From Chloroflexota bacterium (GTDB taxonomy: Bacteria; Chloroflexota; Anaerolineae; Anaerolineales; UBA4823): a DNA stretch of 64,000 nt. Position 1 is the first letter of the stretch. Every line of letters begins with the position of its first letter. A program made the position numbers and the translations under genes. The notes below the pieces were generated by a model, which worked only from the letters and a program-made list of their open reading frames with translations, searched no databases and was not told the origin of the DNA. This document shows, in pieces, positions 1 through 9,700 of the stretch. The stretch lies in assembly GCA_029265355.1 (NCBI GenBank), contig JAJUJL010000003.1, positions 62,001 through 126,000 of the forward strand. Reading direction: 5' to 3'.

Positions 1-93
1 ACAAACCCGCGCCATGCCTTCGTTTTTGGCGGCGCGAGCCGATTCGGCGCGTTCCAGCTCCCTCTGGAAGCGTTGGTATTCACCGTCATCCAT
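1..93 (-). CDS. N-terminal fragment of a hypothetical protein, cut by the window edge
   Basis: An open frame runs off the left edge on the minus strand. It starts with ATG at 91-93, 9 bases after the stop of the PAS/GGDEF gene, so the two could be cotranscribed. The visible 31 residues begin MDDGEYQRFQRELERAESAR and are rich in Glu, Arg and Ala, which fits a charged helix. There is no clear Shine-Dalgarno sequence. The family cannot be named from this fragment. Confidence 0.5.
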   Translation of the reverse strand, partial: MDDGEYQRFQRELERAESARAAKNEGMARVC

Positions 94-102
94 AAGTTGA
101 TT

Positions 103-3100
103 TTAACCGATTTCGACGCAATCTTTGCCGCGCTGCTTGGCCCGGTACAAAGACTGGTCAGCCTGGGCGAAGAGCGCTTCCAGGTTGGTTGTCCGCTCTG
201 TCACCAATGTCACGCCGATGCTGAGGCTGGTTTGCAGGATGCAGTTATTGTAGCGGATATACAACTGGCGCACGCGACTGGCTAACCGCTCTGCGACCTC
301 CAAGGCGGTGGGCAGGTCGGTTTCCGGGAGCATGATAAAGAATTCGTCGCCGCCGTAACGGCCGAGGAGATCAATGCTGCGCAGATTGGCTTCCAGGCAG
401 CGCGCCACCTGGCGGAGCACCTGGTCGCCGCAGGGATGACCGTAGGTATCGTTGACGCGCTTGAAATCGTCGATATCTGCCATGATAGCGGCCAGGGGGT
501 GTTTGAAACGGTGAGCGCGTGTCACTTCACGCTCGCCCACCTCGACCAGGCCGCGGCGGTTGTAGAGAGAAGTCAGCTCATCGGTGATCGCCTGCCGTTG
601 GATCTGGGCGTGCAAGCGGGCATTTTGCAAAGCAGCGGCGGCGGTCGTCGCCAGGGCTCCCAAGAGGGCGCGATCGGCTTCGTTGAAAGCCTCCAGCCTG
701 GAGGTGCTCAACACGAGCACACCCAGGGGTCTGGCGTCATTGTACAGGGGGGCGATCAAGACCGGCGTCGGCCTGTCTTGTTCGTTGCTGGCGGCATGGA
801 CCAGGAGCGGCTGGCGGCTGGCGATGGCTTGCCGAAAAGGAGCTTCCAGTTCGGCTGCCGGAACAAATGAGATGCGTTGATCCTGGAAAGCGGTGGCGGC
901 GCGCAGCTCCAACTCGCCGGTGTTGGCTGAGAGCAAGCGGATCTCGCCTTTCTCAGCCGATGGGATGGCGGTTTTGGCGGCGTCCAGTATTGCGCCCAGC
1001 AGCGATTCCAGATCCAGGGTGGTCAATAAGGCCGAGGTGGCGTGGTTGAGCGCGTCCAGCTCCCTGGCGCGCTGTGTCTGAAGCAAGTAGAGTTGGGCGC
1101 TCTCCAGGCTGAGCGAGATACGGTTGGCGACATCCTGCAAGAATAGAAGGCCGTCGTTTTTGAGGAAAGGAGATTTGCCATGATCCAGCAGAGTGATCAC
1201 GCTGGACACCTGGCCTTGCAGGGTAAGCGGGAGGAGCAGAATCTCGTTCAACGGCGCGTTGCTTGCCTCGGCGGGCAAGCCGGCGCTTGCTGGAGATAAG
1301 ACCTGTGGGGAGGTACTTTGAAAGACCTGAGCGATGGAGGAGGTGGGGTCGTTCAACCTTTCCGAAAAAGCCACCAGGAGAGCTGTGTTTTCAACGCCGC
1401 CAGCGAAACGAGCTTCGATCAGTTCGACCTGGCGCGTTCGCGGGTAGCGTGTGTGCAACAGACAGCTTGCGCCGGTTTTTTCGCACAGGTAGCCGGCTAT
1501 CGCCTCATAAATCGCGGAGGGATTGAAACCCGCCTCCATCAGGCAGCGACTCAGGCCAGCCAGTAAGTCTGCGCGCCAGGCAGCAGCCTGTATGCGATGC
1601 TCTTCGTTGCGCTGGATGGTGACATCGCGAACCAGGGTGATGACCCGCACGGCCTGGTCATCCTGGATGATGGGGATCAAATAGGTTTGGGTGAACACAT
1701 CCCCTTCGGGGAGCGAAAAGTGTTCTTCATATATGCGTGATTGGCGCGTGCTAAAGGCGCGCGCACATTCCTGGGCCAGGGCGGGGGAGAAAAAGTGGAA
1801 CAAGGAGAACAGGCGGGCGCCAACCGGCTCGACGCCGGGTGTGAGCTTTTCTACCCAGCGCCGCATGGCGCGGTTGCACAGCAAGATGGTCAGGTCGCGA
1901 TCGGTCACCAAAAGGCCGTCTTCAATGGCGTCGATGGTCGTCTGGTAGAGCGTGCTGGAGGAGCGCAACGCTGTCTCAGCTTCCTTGAGCTCGGTAATGT
2001 CATGCGAGATGGTGACCACGTACTGGACGCGCCCCTGGTTGTCGAATACCGGGCGCGAGCGCACCATCTTCCAACGTTCCTGCCTATCCTTCAGGAAGCG
2101 CATCCTCAAAACCTGGTCGGACTGAGGTTTGCCTGCCAGCAGGGATTGTGGAGGAAGTTCTGATGCAGGCAGCAGCTCACCGTTGGCATCCAGGATTTGG
2201 TAGCTGCTGCTCCATGAATTATCCTGGAAGAGCTCGTCTACGACGCGCAGGCCAGCAGCCTGGGCTGCGGCGGTGTTGGCGTACACCAGGCGACCGCTGG
2301 CGTCCAAAACAGTGATGGCATCGGCGACGCTTTCCAGGATGACCGACAACTGCCGAGATGTGCGTTCGAGCTCCAACTCGTAATGCTGGCGCTCCAACGC
2401 GCTGATGACCAACTCGCCGGTGAGCCTGAGCAGCAGGTGATCGGATGGTCCCCAGGTTGGTGTGGCTTTGGAAGCGGTCATGCCGATGTAGCCGCTCAAT
2501 TCACCAGCGCGCATCAGCGGCGCGGCGACAATCGCTGTGCAGGCGGAGGCGCGCGTTTCGGGCGGGCAACAGGCGCATTTTTCCAGGTCTAGCTGGAGAA
2601 CATCCCGCTTGACCAACCAGTATTCGCCGCCAGGCGGGTAGCGTTGGATGAGCTGCTGAAAGACCTCGTCTTGGGCGGCAGCCTGCCCCGAACGCCATTG
2701 ATAGGAGATCCGCACCTGGCTACCGATGGCGCTGGTATCCAGGATGAAGCAGCGGTTGGCCTGGGCATGTTCGCCAACCATGTGCAGCGCCTGTTGGATG
2801 GCTGAGTTCAGTTGAGCAGCGCTGACATTCAGGAACAGGGTAGAAATTTCAGCCAGGATCTGCTCGAGCTCCACCTGGCGTCGCAGGGATTCCTGCAAGG
2901 CTTTTTGCCTGGTAAAATCTCGATTGGAGCCCCGCCTGCCCAGGTAGCGACCATCGGGGGCGATGATTGCCAGGCTGACGTGATCGATCCAGCGTTCCAC
3001 GTTTTGAGGCGTGCGAATGCGAAATTCAGCCCGCAGCGGTTTGGAGCTGATCAGGCTGGTCTGGAACGTGTCTGTGATGACGGAGCGGTCATCGGGATGG

Positions 3101-3654
3101 GTGATCTCGAAAACCAGGCTGGGTTTCTGGAAAAAAGCTTCTGGTGGATAGCCGGTGATGCGCTCTACCGATGGCGAGATGTAGATGTAATTGCCTTCGG
3201 GGTCCACCCAATACACCCAGTCGGAGCTATAATCGGCCAGTGTTCGGAAAAGCTCTTCACTCTGGCGGAGTTGAGCCTCTGCTTGCTTGCGCTCGGTGAT
3301 ATCGCGAAACCGGAGGAGAAGGTTGCGGTTATCAGCGGGGCGACGAAGGGGTAGGCAGGAAATTTCGAGGGTGCATGAGCGTCCATTCCGCAGGCTGGTG
3401 TCAATCTCGAATGTGAATGGAGAGTCAAGCTGCTGATCGAGGTGCTGCTGGCAGGCGCTGAGAAAATTCAAGCGTGATTCGGGCGGCATCAGCATGCTGA
3501 AATGCTTGCCGCTGAGCTCTTCAGCGGGCAGGCCGGCCAGCTCCAGGCAGGCGCGGTTGGCAGCCAGCACCCGCCCTGCTTGATCTGCAAGCAGGACTGG
3601 CTCGGGCGAATCTTCCCACAGAGCATGATGAATTTGCAGCCAGAGCTCGTTCAT
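103..3654 (-). CDS. Multi-sensor diguanylate cyclase (PAS/GAF/GGDEF)
   Basis: Predicted to make cyclic di-GMP from two GTP in response to small-molecule or redox signals. The 1183 residues read as PAS (about 10-125), PAS (130-250), GAF-like (265-420), PAS (430-560), PAS (570-690), two GAF-like segments (700-865 and 870-1010) and a C-terminal GGDEF domain (about 1020-1183). The active-site loop is an intact GGDEF within RYGGDEFF. Five residues before it is RSID, which matches the RxxD inhibitory site for product feedback. PAC-type endings such as FRDITERK and ISHDITELKEAE follow the PAS units. No transmembrane segment is evident, so it is probably cytoplasmic. No EAL or HD-GYP partner lies in the window. 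The upstream region is AT-rich and carries no clear ribosome site. Confidence 0.93.
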   Translation of the reverse strand: MNELWLQIHHALWEDSPEPVLLADQAGRVLAANRACLELAGLPAEELSGKHFSMLMPPESRLNFLSACQQHLDQQLDSPFTFEIDTSLRNGRSCTLEISCLPLRRPADNRNLLLRFRDITERKQAEAQLRQSEELFRTLADYSSDWVYWVDPEGNYIYISPSVERITGYPPEAFFQKPSLVFEITHPDDRSVITDTFQTSLISSKPLRAEFRIRTPQNVERWIDHVSLAIIAPDGRYLGRRGSNRDFTRQKALQESLRRQVELEQILAEISTLFLNVSAAQLNSAIQQALHMVGEHAQANRCFILDTSAIGSQVRISYQWRSGQAAAQDEVFQQLIQRYPPGGEYWLVKRDVLQLDLEKCACCPPETRASACTAIVAAPLMRAGELSGYIGMTASKATPTWGPSDHLLLRLTGELVISALERQHYELELERTSRQLSVILESVADAITVLDASGRLVYANTAAAQAAGLRVVDELFQDNSWSSSYQILDANGELLPASELPPQSLLAGKPQSDQVLRMRFLKDRQERWKMVRSRPVFDNQGRVQYVVTISHDITELKEAETALRSSSTLYQTTIDAIEDGLLVTDRDLTILLCNRAMRRWVEKLTPGVEPVGARLFSLFHFFSPALAQECARAFSTRQSRIYEEHFSLPEGDVFTQTYLIPIIQDDQAVRVITLVRDVTIQRNEEHRIQAAAWRADLLAGLSRCLMEAGFNPSAIYEAIAGYLCEKTGASCLLHTRYPRTRQVELIEARFAGGVENTALLVAFSERLNDPTSSIAQVFQSTSPQVLSPASAGLPAEASNAPLNEILLLPLTLQGQVSSVITLLDHGKSPFLKNDGLLFLQDVANRISLSLESAQLYLLQTQRARELDALNHATSALLTTLDLESLLGAILDAAKTAIPSAEKGEIRLLSANTGELELRAATAFQDQRISFVPAAELEAPFRQAIASRQPLLVHAASNEQDRPTPVLIAPLYNDARPLGVLVLSTSRLEAFNEADRALLGALATTAAAALQNARLHAQIQRQAITDELTSLYNRRGLVEVGEREVTRAHRFKHPLAAIMADIDDFKRVNDTYGHPCGDQVLRQVARCLEANLRSIDLLGRYGGDEFFIMLPETDLPTALEVAERLASRVRQLYIRYNNCILQTSLSIGVTLVTERTTNLEALFAQADQSLYRAKQRGKDCVEIG

Positions 3655-3859
3655 GGCTAATGGAAAATGAATATGAATTTAATAAAATTTTAACACGCTG
3701 TTGAGCAGAAATTCATAATAATTTTCTAGCTTGCTAAGCTGTAAGGCAGAGACGGTATGCAAGCGCATGCACCTGGTTATTCTCAGCGGTTTGCTTTCCA
3801 AAGGCAATTCAATTAGAATGGGTGCATCCCTGGAAAATTCGTTGAAAGGAAAAGTGTCC

Positions 3860-4759
3860 ATGGAAATTGCAGTAGCGCTGGGCGGAGGCGGCGTCAAGGG
3901 TAATGCGCACATCGGGGTGATGCGCGTTTTGGAACGAGAAGGCTTTCAGGTGCGGGCGCTGGCCGGCACGAGCGCTGGTGGGTTGTGGGGCGTGCTGTTT
4001 GCTGCCGGGTACAGCGCGGATGAGATCGAGCAACGCTTCATGGGATTGGATCCGGATTTTCTGTACCAGCGCAAGCCTGGCGATGGACCCGCCATGTTGG
4101 GCCTGGGCGGGCTGCACCAGATGCTGGAAGAGACACTGGGCGAGACGACCTTCGAGCAGTTGGAGATCCCTTTCGCGGTGACAGCGGTGGACCTGGACAC
4201 GGCTCGCCCGGTGGTGCTGCGCCATGGGCGGGTGCGGGATGCCATCCTGGCGACGATCGCCGTACCGGGGATTTTTCCACCGGTAATGATGAATGGTCAC
4301 CACTTGATCGATGGCGGTGTGCTCAACCCCGTCCCGGTGGATGTGGCGCGTTGGCTGGCGCCCGGGTTGCCGGTGGTGGCGGTGGTGCTCTCGCCGCCGC
4401 TGGAAAGCTGGGAGGGCGCGGATAAACCGCGCTTGTTGAACACGCTGCCGTTCCTGGCGAACTACATCGGAAGGCTGCGCGTGGCGCAGGCCTTCAATAT
4501 CTTCATGCGTTCGGTGGATATCGCCGGAGCGAAGTTGACCGAGCTGAGGCTGGAAGTAGAGAAGCCAGATGTTATCATCCGCCCGGAGGTGCCACAGATC
4601 GGGCTGCTGGACCGGGTGGATGTGCACGAAGTGGCGCGCCTGGGAGAACAGGCAGCCATCCAGGCGCTGCCAGCGCTGCGCCGAGCGACGAGCTGGCAGG
4701 GTTGGCTGGCGCGGCGCATTGGCCTGACAGGCGCTCACCGCAAAGTGGCCTTGAATTGA
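3860..4759 (+). CDS. Patatin-like phospholipase / lipid acyl hydrolase
   Basis: A 299-residue serine lipid hydrolase of the patatin family, predicted to deacylate membrane lipids in the cytosol. The oxyanion loop GGGGVKG is at residues 8-14. The nucleophile elbow GTSAG (36-40) places the catalytic Ser at 38. The second half of the Ser-Asp dyad is Asp151 in LIDGG. The ATG at 3860 is chosen because AAAGGA at 3845-3850 gives a ribosome site and because the GGGG loop then sits at the N-terminus, as is usual. The frame is open 129 bases further upstream without family resemblance. It heads a plus-strand run with a small membrane protein, an esterase and a rhomboid. Confidence 0.9.
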   Translation: MEIAVALGGGGVKGNAHIGVMRVLEREGFQVRALAGTSAGGLWGVLFAAGYSADEIEQRFMGLDPDFLYQRKPGDGPAMLGLGGLHQMLEETLGETTFEQLEIPFAVTAVDLDTARPVVLRHGRVRDAILATIAVPGIFPPVMMNGHHLIDGGVLNPVPVDVARWLAPGLPVVAVVLSPPLESWEGADKPRLLNTLPFLANYIGRLRVAQAFNIFMRSVDIAGAKLTELRLEVEKPDVIIRPEVPQIGLLDRVDVHEVARLGEQAAIQALPALRRATSWQGWLARRIGLTGAHRKVALN

Positions 4760-4766
4760 TTTTGCC

Positions 4767-4997
4767 ATGAGCAGGGACCTGCGCAAGTACGCCCGGCAAA
4801 CCAACTTCCGCCTGGCGCTGGGTGGTATACTGGTTTTATTTGTCGTGGGCGGAGGCATGATCTGGATAGTTTATGGAAGAGAGGCAGCAATATTGGGCTT
4901 CATTTGCCTGGCGGCTGGCCTGGCGCCAATTGCCCTGGTGTGGTTGGCGCTGGGTGGCCTGGAAAAGCTGGTCCGGTTTTTGGATAAGGATTCGTGA
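4767..4997 (+). CDS. Small two-helix membrane protein, unknown function
   Basis: A 76-residue protein starting 7 bases after the patatin stop. A basic N-terminus (MSRDLRKYARQTNFR) is followed by two hydrophobic segments at about 16-35 and 41-65, then a charged tail LVRFLDKDS. The positive-inside rule predicts both ends in the cytoplasm. Position and tight spacing suggest cotranscription with the flanking hydrolases. No family recognised. Confidence 0.7.
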   Translation: MSRDLRKYARQTNFRLALGGILVLFVVGGGMIWIVYGREAAILGFICLAAGLAPIALVWLALGGLEKLVRFLDKDS

Positions 4998-5027
4998 GCT
5001 GGTGGAAGGCAGCACGGTCAGTATCGA

Positions 5028-5684
5028 GTGAAGATCGAGACGCGAAAATTCGAGGATTGGGTGTTCAAAGAGCGCCGCCCGGATGGAGAAGGTCCGTCGC
5101 CGGTGATTTTGACGCTGCACGGTTGGACGGGGGATGAGCAGGCCATGTGGGTGTTTGCCAATCGCATGCCGCAGGATGCGCTGCTGCTTGCGCCGAGGGC
5201 GCCTTACCCATCGCCGCTGGGTGGTTACTCCTGGCATGCGCAACAACACAAGGTGTGGCCCTGGGTGGACGATTTCAACCCAGCGATCGAGGCGCTGTTT
5301 CAAGCGCTGGATGGAGGACATTTTCCAGAGGCAGACACTTCCCGCCTGGCATTGGTGGGCTTCTCTCAAGGGGCTGCGCTGGCGTACGCCCTGGCGTTGC
5401 AGCACCCGCAGCGGGTGCGAGCGCTGGCGGGGCTTTCCGGTTTCATGCCCGAGGGAGCTGAAGCCCTGGCGCGCTACCGACCGCTGGAGGGGATGCCGGT
5501 TTTTATCGCGCATGGCTCCCAGGACCAATTGGTGGCTGTGGAAAAAGCGCGAGCAGCGGTGCGGATTTTGCAGGAGGCTGGCGCAAAGGTGACCTATTGC
5601 GAGGACGATGTCGGGCACAAGCTGGGGGCAGGCTGTTTCAAGGGCCTGGAAAACTTTCTCAGGAGCACTTATGTTTCAAAATAA
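5028..5684 (+). CDS. Alpha/beta-hydrolase, phospholipase/carboxylesterase family
   Basis: A 218-residue compact serine esterase of the phospholipase/carboxylesterase (YpfH/lysophospholipase-like) type. The nucleophile elbow GFSQG puts the catalytic Ser at 113, the acid is Asp166 in HGSQDQLV, and the base is His197 in DVGHKLG. An N-terminal LTLHGWTGDE supplies the oxyanion turn. The start is GTG at 5028. The 3' end overlaps the rhomboid gene by 14 bases, which suggests translational coupling. The substrate is not deducible; neighbours suggest acyl esters. Confidence 0.88.
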   Translation: MKIETRKFEDWVFKERRPDGEGPSPVILTLHGWTGDEQAMWVFANRMPQDALLLAPRAPYPSPLGGYSWHAQQHKVWPWVDDFNPAIEALFQALDGGHFPEADTSRLALVGFSQGAALAYALALQHPQRVRALAGLSGFMPEGAEALARYRPLEGMPVFIAHGSQDQLVAVEKARAAVRILQEAGAKVTYCEDDVGHKLGAGCFKGLENFLRSTYVSK

Positions 5685-6507
5685 CGAGGCCAGGCTGTCG
5701 ATACAATGCCCGCGCTGCCGCAAGCTGGTCAGCCGCAACGCAGAGCGCTGCTACAACTGCGGATTGCCGCGGCCGGGCCTGTTTTACCGCTTCCCGGCGC
5801 TGGTAACGCTGATGCGCGGCAATTTCAGCTCTGTGGATGCCATCATCGCCGTGTGCTTTGGCATCTATGTGGTGTCCATGCTGATGAGCCTGGAGGCGCT
5901 GTTCGCTCCCGGAGATATGTTCAGCATGCTGGGACCGAGCGGTGAAGCGTTGTACCGGCTGGGGATGGGCGGCGCCATTCCCTGGATGCAGGGGCGTTGG
6001 TGGACGCTGATCACAGCCACTTTTCTGCACGGCGGTATCCTGCACATTGCATTCAATATGATCTGGCTCAAGCGCCTGGGGCCGTGGGTCGAAGAGCTTT
6101 TTGGACCTTCGCGCTTCTGGCTCATTTACGTCGTGGCTGGGATCACTGGCTCGGCGGCTTCCACCCTGGCGGGGACGTATTATTTCGTCGGCGCATCGGG
6201 TGCCATCTTCGGCTTATTCGGGGCGCTGATCTATTACGGGCGCGCCCGCGGCGGCACCTTTGGATCGGCGCTGTTCAGGCAGATGTTGATTTGGGTGGGA
6301 ATTGGCTTCCTGTTTGGCCTGGCGATGCCGGGCGTGGATAACTGGGGCCACGCCGGAGGATTCCTGGGTGGATTGGCGTCAGCCTTCTTGCTGGGTTACC
6401 AGGAGCGCAGGCGGGAGGGGTTCTTCCATCATCTGCTGGCAATCGCCGTGCTGCTGCTGGTGTTGGTCAGTTTTGGCTTGATGATCTTCAGGGCGATCAC
6501 GGGGTAA
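5671..6507 (+). CDS. Rhomboid family intramembrane serine protease with N-terminal zinc ribbon
   Basis: Predicted membrane protease that cleaves within transmembrane helices. The ATG at 5671 has AGGAG at 5661-5665. A zinc ribbon lies at the N-terminus with Cys pairs 13/16 and 27/30 (CPRC and CYNC). Six hydrophobic segments follow. Catalytic Ser176 is in GASGA and the partner His227 is in NWGHAGG; the HGGILHIAFNM stretch (120-130) matches the conserved TM2 motif. At 278 residues it is slightly longer than minimal bacterial rhomboids because of the ribbon. It overlaps the upstream esterase. The substrate is unknown. Confidence 0.92.
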   Translation: MFQNNEARLSIQCPRCRKLVSRNAERCYNCGLPRPGLFYRFPALVTLMRGNFSSVDAIIAVCFGIYVVSMLMSLEALFAPGDMFSMLGPSGEALYRLGMGGAIPWMQGRWWTLITATFLHGGILHIAFNMIWLKRLGPWVEELFGPSRFWLIYVVAGITGSAASTLAGTYYFVGASGAIFGLFGALIYYGRARGGTFGSALFRQMLIWVGIGFLFGLAMPGVDNWGHAGGFLGGLASAFLLGYQERRREGFFHHLLAIAVLLLVLVSFGLMIFRAITG

Positions 6508-6564
6508 AGTCCGAAGTGGTCAGGCAGGTGAGGGTCAAGCAAACCGGAGGTGGTGGGGCTGGCG

Positions 6565-8448
6565 TCAGGCCGGTTTGCCAGCCAGCCAGATCGACGCTCC
6601 CTGGGGGTGCTCGGGCAACATCAGCATGCCATCTTGAACGGAGCGCCGCTCGCCGCTGAAAAATTCGGTGAAGGCAACGCCATCTGGGACGCCGGCCAGG
6701 GCGAGCGGTATGCCGCCAGCCGGGCGCGGCGTGGGAGAGCGCTGGGCAACGACCAATGCATACGCCTGGGGGGATTCGCGCAGGTAAGCGAAGGCATCGT
6801 TTTCTTCGAGGATTTCCTGGAAACTGCCGCTTTGCAGGGCGGGCGACTGTTTGCGCAGCTTGATCAAGGCTCGGTAAAAGGCGAGCAAAGACTGGTCCCA
6901 GGCGGATGGGTCCCAGGGCATGCAGCCGCGGCTGGCAAGCTGGGGATGGTCGGCGAGGCCGATTTCGTCACCGTAATAGACGCCGGGGACGCCCGGATAG
7001 GTGAACTGCAGGGCGATTGCCAGGCGGTGCAAACGCGGGTTGCCTCCCAGGGTGGACAGGATGCGCGAGGTATCGTGGGAATCAAGCTGGTTGTACTGCT
7101 GAACGGCAATTGCCCACGGAATGCCAGCGCGGCGTTGTCGCCATGATTGGAGCAGGGCGCGGGTGGGCAGAGGCTGACCGACGCTGATGGTTTCGTTCAA
7201 GCCATGCGAGCGGTAACGCACCTGGTTGAGCCAGTGTTCCAGGGGGATGGTGAAGCCGGCGTAGTTCATCACGCCGTCCCACTGGTCGCCCTGGAGCTGG
7301 GGGGTGGCGTCGAAGAAATTCTCGCCGATCAGGTAGGCCTGGGGGTTGACGTGCTTGACCGCGGAGCGAATACCGCGGGCGATTTGGTCGCCAGATTGGA
7401 GAGGACCCTGGCGGGCGAGCATATTGGCGACATCCACGCGCCAGCCATCGGCGGAGAAAGGCGGCAGCAGCCAGCGGCGGAAGATAGCGTCCGGGGCTTC
7501 GTACATGCGCCAGCGCAGTTCATGGCTGGTGTAGTTGAGCTTGGGAAGAGACCAGACGCCCAGCCAGGTGGCGTACTCATCGGGATAATTGAGAAAGGTG
7601 AAGAAGCCGGCTTCTGGGGAAGAAGGGTCGCGTTGGGCAGTCTGGAACCAGTGGCTGGCAAAGCCGCAGTGGTTGGGGACGATGTCGAGGATGTAGCGCA
7701 TGGAGCGGGCATGCAGGTTGTCGGCGAGGCGGATGAGGGCTTGGTCGCCGCCCAGGTAGGGGTCAACTTGCGTGTAGTCAACGACATCATAACGATGGTT
7801 GGAGCGGGCGGTGAAGACCGGGTTGAGGTAGAGGGCGTCGACGCCCAAGGATTGGAGATAGTCCAGGCGTTGGAGGATACCGGGCAGGTCGCCGCCGTAG
7901 AACACCATGGAGAAAGGTGTGCCCGGGTCTGGCGGGGATCCCCATGGGAAAGTGCGTGGGCGTGCGCCGCGGATTTCCCAATCCTGGGGGCGAGGGTCGT
8001 CGGCTGGCGAGCCATTGGCAAAGCGATCTGGGAAGATCTGGTAAAAGACCGCGCTGCGCACCCAGGCGGGTTGCGCATAGTCGGCGACCAGGCGAAAGGC
8101 GCTGGCGTCGAGCGGCTCAGCCTGGCTCAAGCCAGCAGCGCTGTAGTGCCACAGTCCACCCGGCGTGACCAGCACGAAGCGGTAGAGCACGCGCGGTTCG
8201 CTCATCGTGATCTCGACCTGCCACCAACGCGCCAGCCGCGTGTCTTCGATGAGCGTCATGGGGGTGAAGGATTGCTCGCCGTCCGGGGCGGTGCGCAGGT
8301 AAACCGCCTTCACCTGGGCGTTGGGGTGGCAGCGCAGGCGCAGCGTGATGCGCTCGCCCAGGGAGGGTGTGGGGTTGGAGAGGAAGAGAGGCGACCCGTC
8401 GTGGTGGATCGATTGCAGCCAGTCGATGGTGTGGAGAGTGTCGGGCAT
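6565..8448 (-). CDS. GH13 alpha-amylase family enzyme (neopullulanase/cyclomaltodextrinase-like)
   Basis: A 627-residue alpha-glucan hydrolase. The first roughly 120 residues form a beta-sandwich region typical of the neopullulanase/maltogenic-amylase subgroup. The barrel carries the GH13 regions: DIVPNHCG (region I), DGWRVDVANML with the nucleophile Asp (II), LIGENFF with the acid/base Glu (III) and LDSHDTSRI (IV). No signal peptide is seen, so it probably degrades imported maltodextrins or stored glycogen in the cytoplasm. It lies 18 bases downstream of the aldo/keto reductase gene on the same strand. No Shine-Dalgarno is evident, which fits a downstream operon position. Confidence 0.93.
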   Translation of the reverse strand: MPDTLHTIDWLQSIHHDGSPLFLSNPTPSLGERITLRLRCHPNAQVKAVYLRTAPDGEQSFTPMTLIEDTRLARWWQVEITMSEPRVLYRFVLVTPGGLWHYSAAGLSQAEPLDASAFRLVADYAQPAWVRSAVFYQIFPDRFANGSPADDPRPQDWEIRGARPRTFPWGSPPDPGTPFSMVFYGGDLPGILQRLDYLQSLGVDALYLNPVFTARSNHRYDVVDYTQVDPYLGGDQALIRLADNLHARSMRYILDIVPNHCGFASHWFQTAQRDPSSPEAGFFTFLNYPDEYATWLGVWSLPKLNYTSHELRWRMYEAPDAIFRRWLLPPFSADGWRVDVANMLARQGPLQSGDQIARGIRSAVKHVNPQAYLIGENFFDATPQLQGDQWDGVMNYAGFTIPLEHWLNQVRYRSHGLNETISVGQPLPTRALLQSWRQRRAGIPWAIAVQQYNQLDSHDTSRILSTLGGNPRLHRLAIALQFTYPGVPGVYYGDEIGLADHPQLASRGCMPWDPSAWDQSLLAFYRALIKLRKQSPALQSGSFQEILEENDAFAYLRESPQAYALVVAQRSPTPRPAGGIPLALAGVPDGVAFTEFFSGERRSVQDGMLMLPEHPQGASIWLAGKPA

Positions 8449-8466
8449 GGCGCGGTGGGCGCTTTT

Positions 8467-9324
8467 TCAGGTAAACAAGGGCTGGTAAAGGGCTGCGGAG
8501 GCGATGGCAGCTTCTTGCTGGTCGGGCGCCATCGGTGTGAAGTTCTCGCAGGCCTGGAGCACGAGGGGCAGCAGGCGCGTATCTCCGGCGGTGCAGATGC
8601 CGGTGACGCCGGGTTGAGAGAGGGCGAAATCCACCGCTTGCTGGATTTGCTCGGGCTGGTCGAAAGGCTGGTACCAGGTGGTGTAATTCCTGGGTGTTTC
8701 TCCCCACGGGCCGCGGGTGATGGACTTGATGATCATCACGCCGACCTGGCGCTGGCGACAAAGTTGCAGCAGCTCCGCTGCGCTGCGGCGAAACTCGGGA
8801 TCGGCGCATTGCACAAAGTTGAGCGGGAAGAGCACAGTATCGAAGTTGAAGCGGCGCAAAGCCTCGATGAAGAGCCGCGGGCTGGAGCTGCCGTGCCCGG
8901 TGATGCCCAGGTAGCGGGTGAGACCAGCTTGTTGTGCCTCGACCAGGGCGTCCAGCGCGCCGCCCGGGCGCGTGGCCGCGTCCAGCTCTTCCAGGCTGGT
9001 GATGGCGTGAATCTGGTAGAGGTCGAAATAGTCGGTTTGCAGGCGGGCAAGCGAGCGGCGCATCTCTGCCAGGGCACCTGCTTTGCTGCGCTGCATGGTT
9101 TTGCAGCCCAGGAAGAAACGCTGGCGTTCCTTCGCCATCCAAGGCGCCAGGCGCTCTTCGGCAATGCCGTAAGAGGGGGCGACGTCGATGTGGTTGACGC
9201 CGTGCTCGATCAGCAGGCGCATGGCCTGGTCGGTTTCTTCTGGCGAGCTCGACCAGAAGGCTGCAGCGCCGAAGATGGCGAGCGTGCTGTGGTGACCGGT
9301 GCGCCCGAAAGGTCGTGTTTGCAT
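8467..9324 (-). CDS. Aldo/keto reductase
   Basis: A 285-residue NAD(P)H-dependent oxidoreductase of the aldo/keto reductase fold. Family features are the N-terminal FGRTG, the Asp/Tyr pair in HIDVAPSYG, Lys in FLGCKTMQR, and the LYQIHAI strand holding the His. The start at 9324 is chosen because AAAGGAG lies just before it on the minus strand; the frame extends 75 bases further without support. It precedes the GH13 gene by 18 bases, so the two may be cotranscribed. The physiological substrate is unknown. Confidence 0.9.
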   Translation of the reverse strand: MQTRPFGRTGHHSTLAIFGAAAFWSSSPEETDQAMRLLIEHGVNHIDVAPSYGIAEERLAPWMAKERQRFFLGCKTMQRSKAGALAEMRRSLARLQTDYFDLYQIHAITSLEELDAATRPGGALDALVEAQQAGLTRYLGITGHGSSSPRLFIEALRRFNFDTVLFPLNFVQCADPEFRRSAAELLQLCRQRQVGVMIIKSITRGPWGETPRNYTTWYQPFDQPEQIQQAVDFALSQPGVTGICTAGDTRLLPLVLQACENFTPMAPDQQEAAIASAALYQPLFT

Positions 9325-9527
9325 GGCGACTCCTTTGTCCAATGGGTGGGCAATAACAGTGAGGCGAAGATACAGGCAGTGAAGAGGATTATACTGCATC
9401 GCTCAGCATGGGTTGATTCATTTTTGACCGGATCAGAGAGTTTCACGGGCTTGCGTAATCACGGCACGGCGCAACCCGATAGCAAGGGTCAATCAGCCAG
9501 GAGCAAAGCGCCGCTGCCCTTTGGATG

Positions 9528-9574
9528 GCGGGGAGATTGCTTCACCCGGCGCCGAACGCCGGTTCGCAATGACA
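9528..9574. repeat. Dispersed palindromic repeat, copy A (right half only)
   Basis: The GGGGAGATTGCTTC and TTCGCAATGACA ends match the right half of copy B at 42894-42977 almost base for base. Between them is a small hairpin, CCGGCG-ccgaa-CGCCGG. The left half of the palindrome is missing here. Confidence 0.75.
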
Positions 9575-9700
9575 GGCGGAGGCGCTGCGAGCGGCGGTTC
9601 TCCGAACTGCTCTGCCAAGCAGTCTTCTGGCGCGGAGGTTATGCCGCTTTGTGGCGTGAGTGCGGTCGATAATTGCGATGAATCTCTCTCGTCTAAGAGT

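Noticed and set aside
7147-9672. Long open frame of 841 residues on the plus strand
   Set aside because: It lies antisense to the GH13 and aldo/keto reductase genes, which have full catalytic motifs. GC-rich codon use leaves the opposite strand open.
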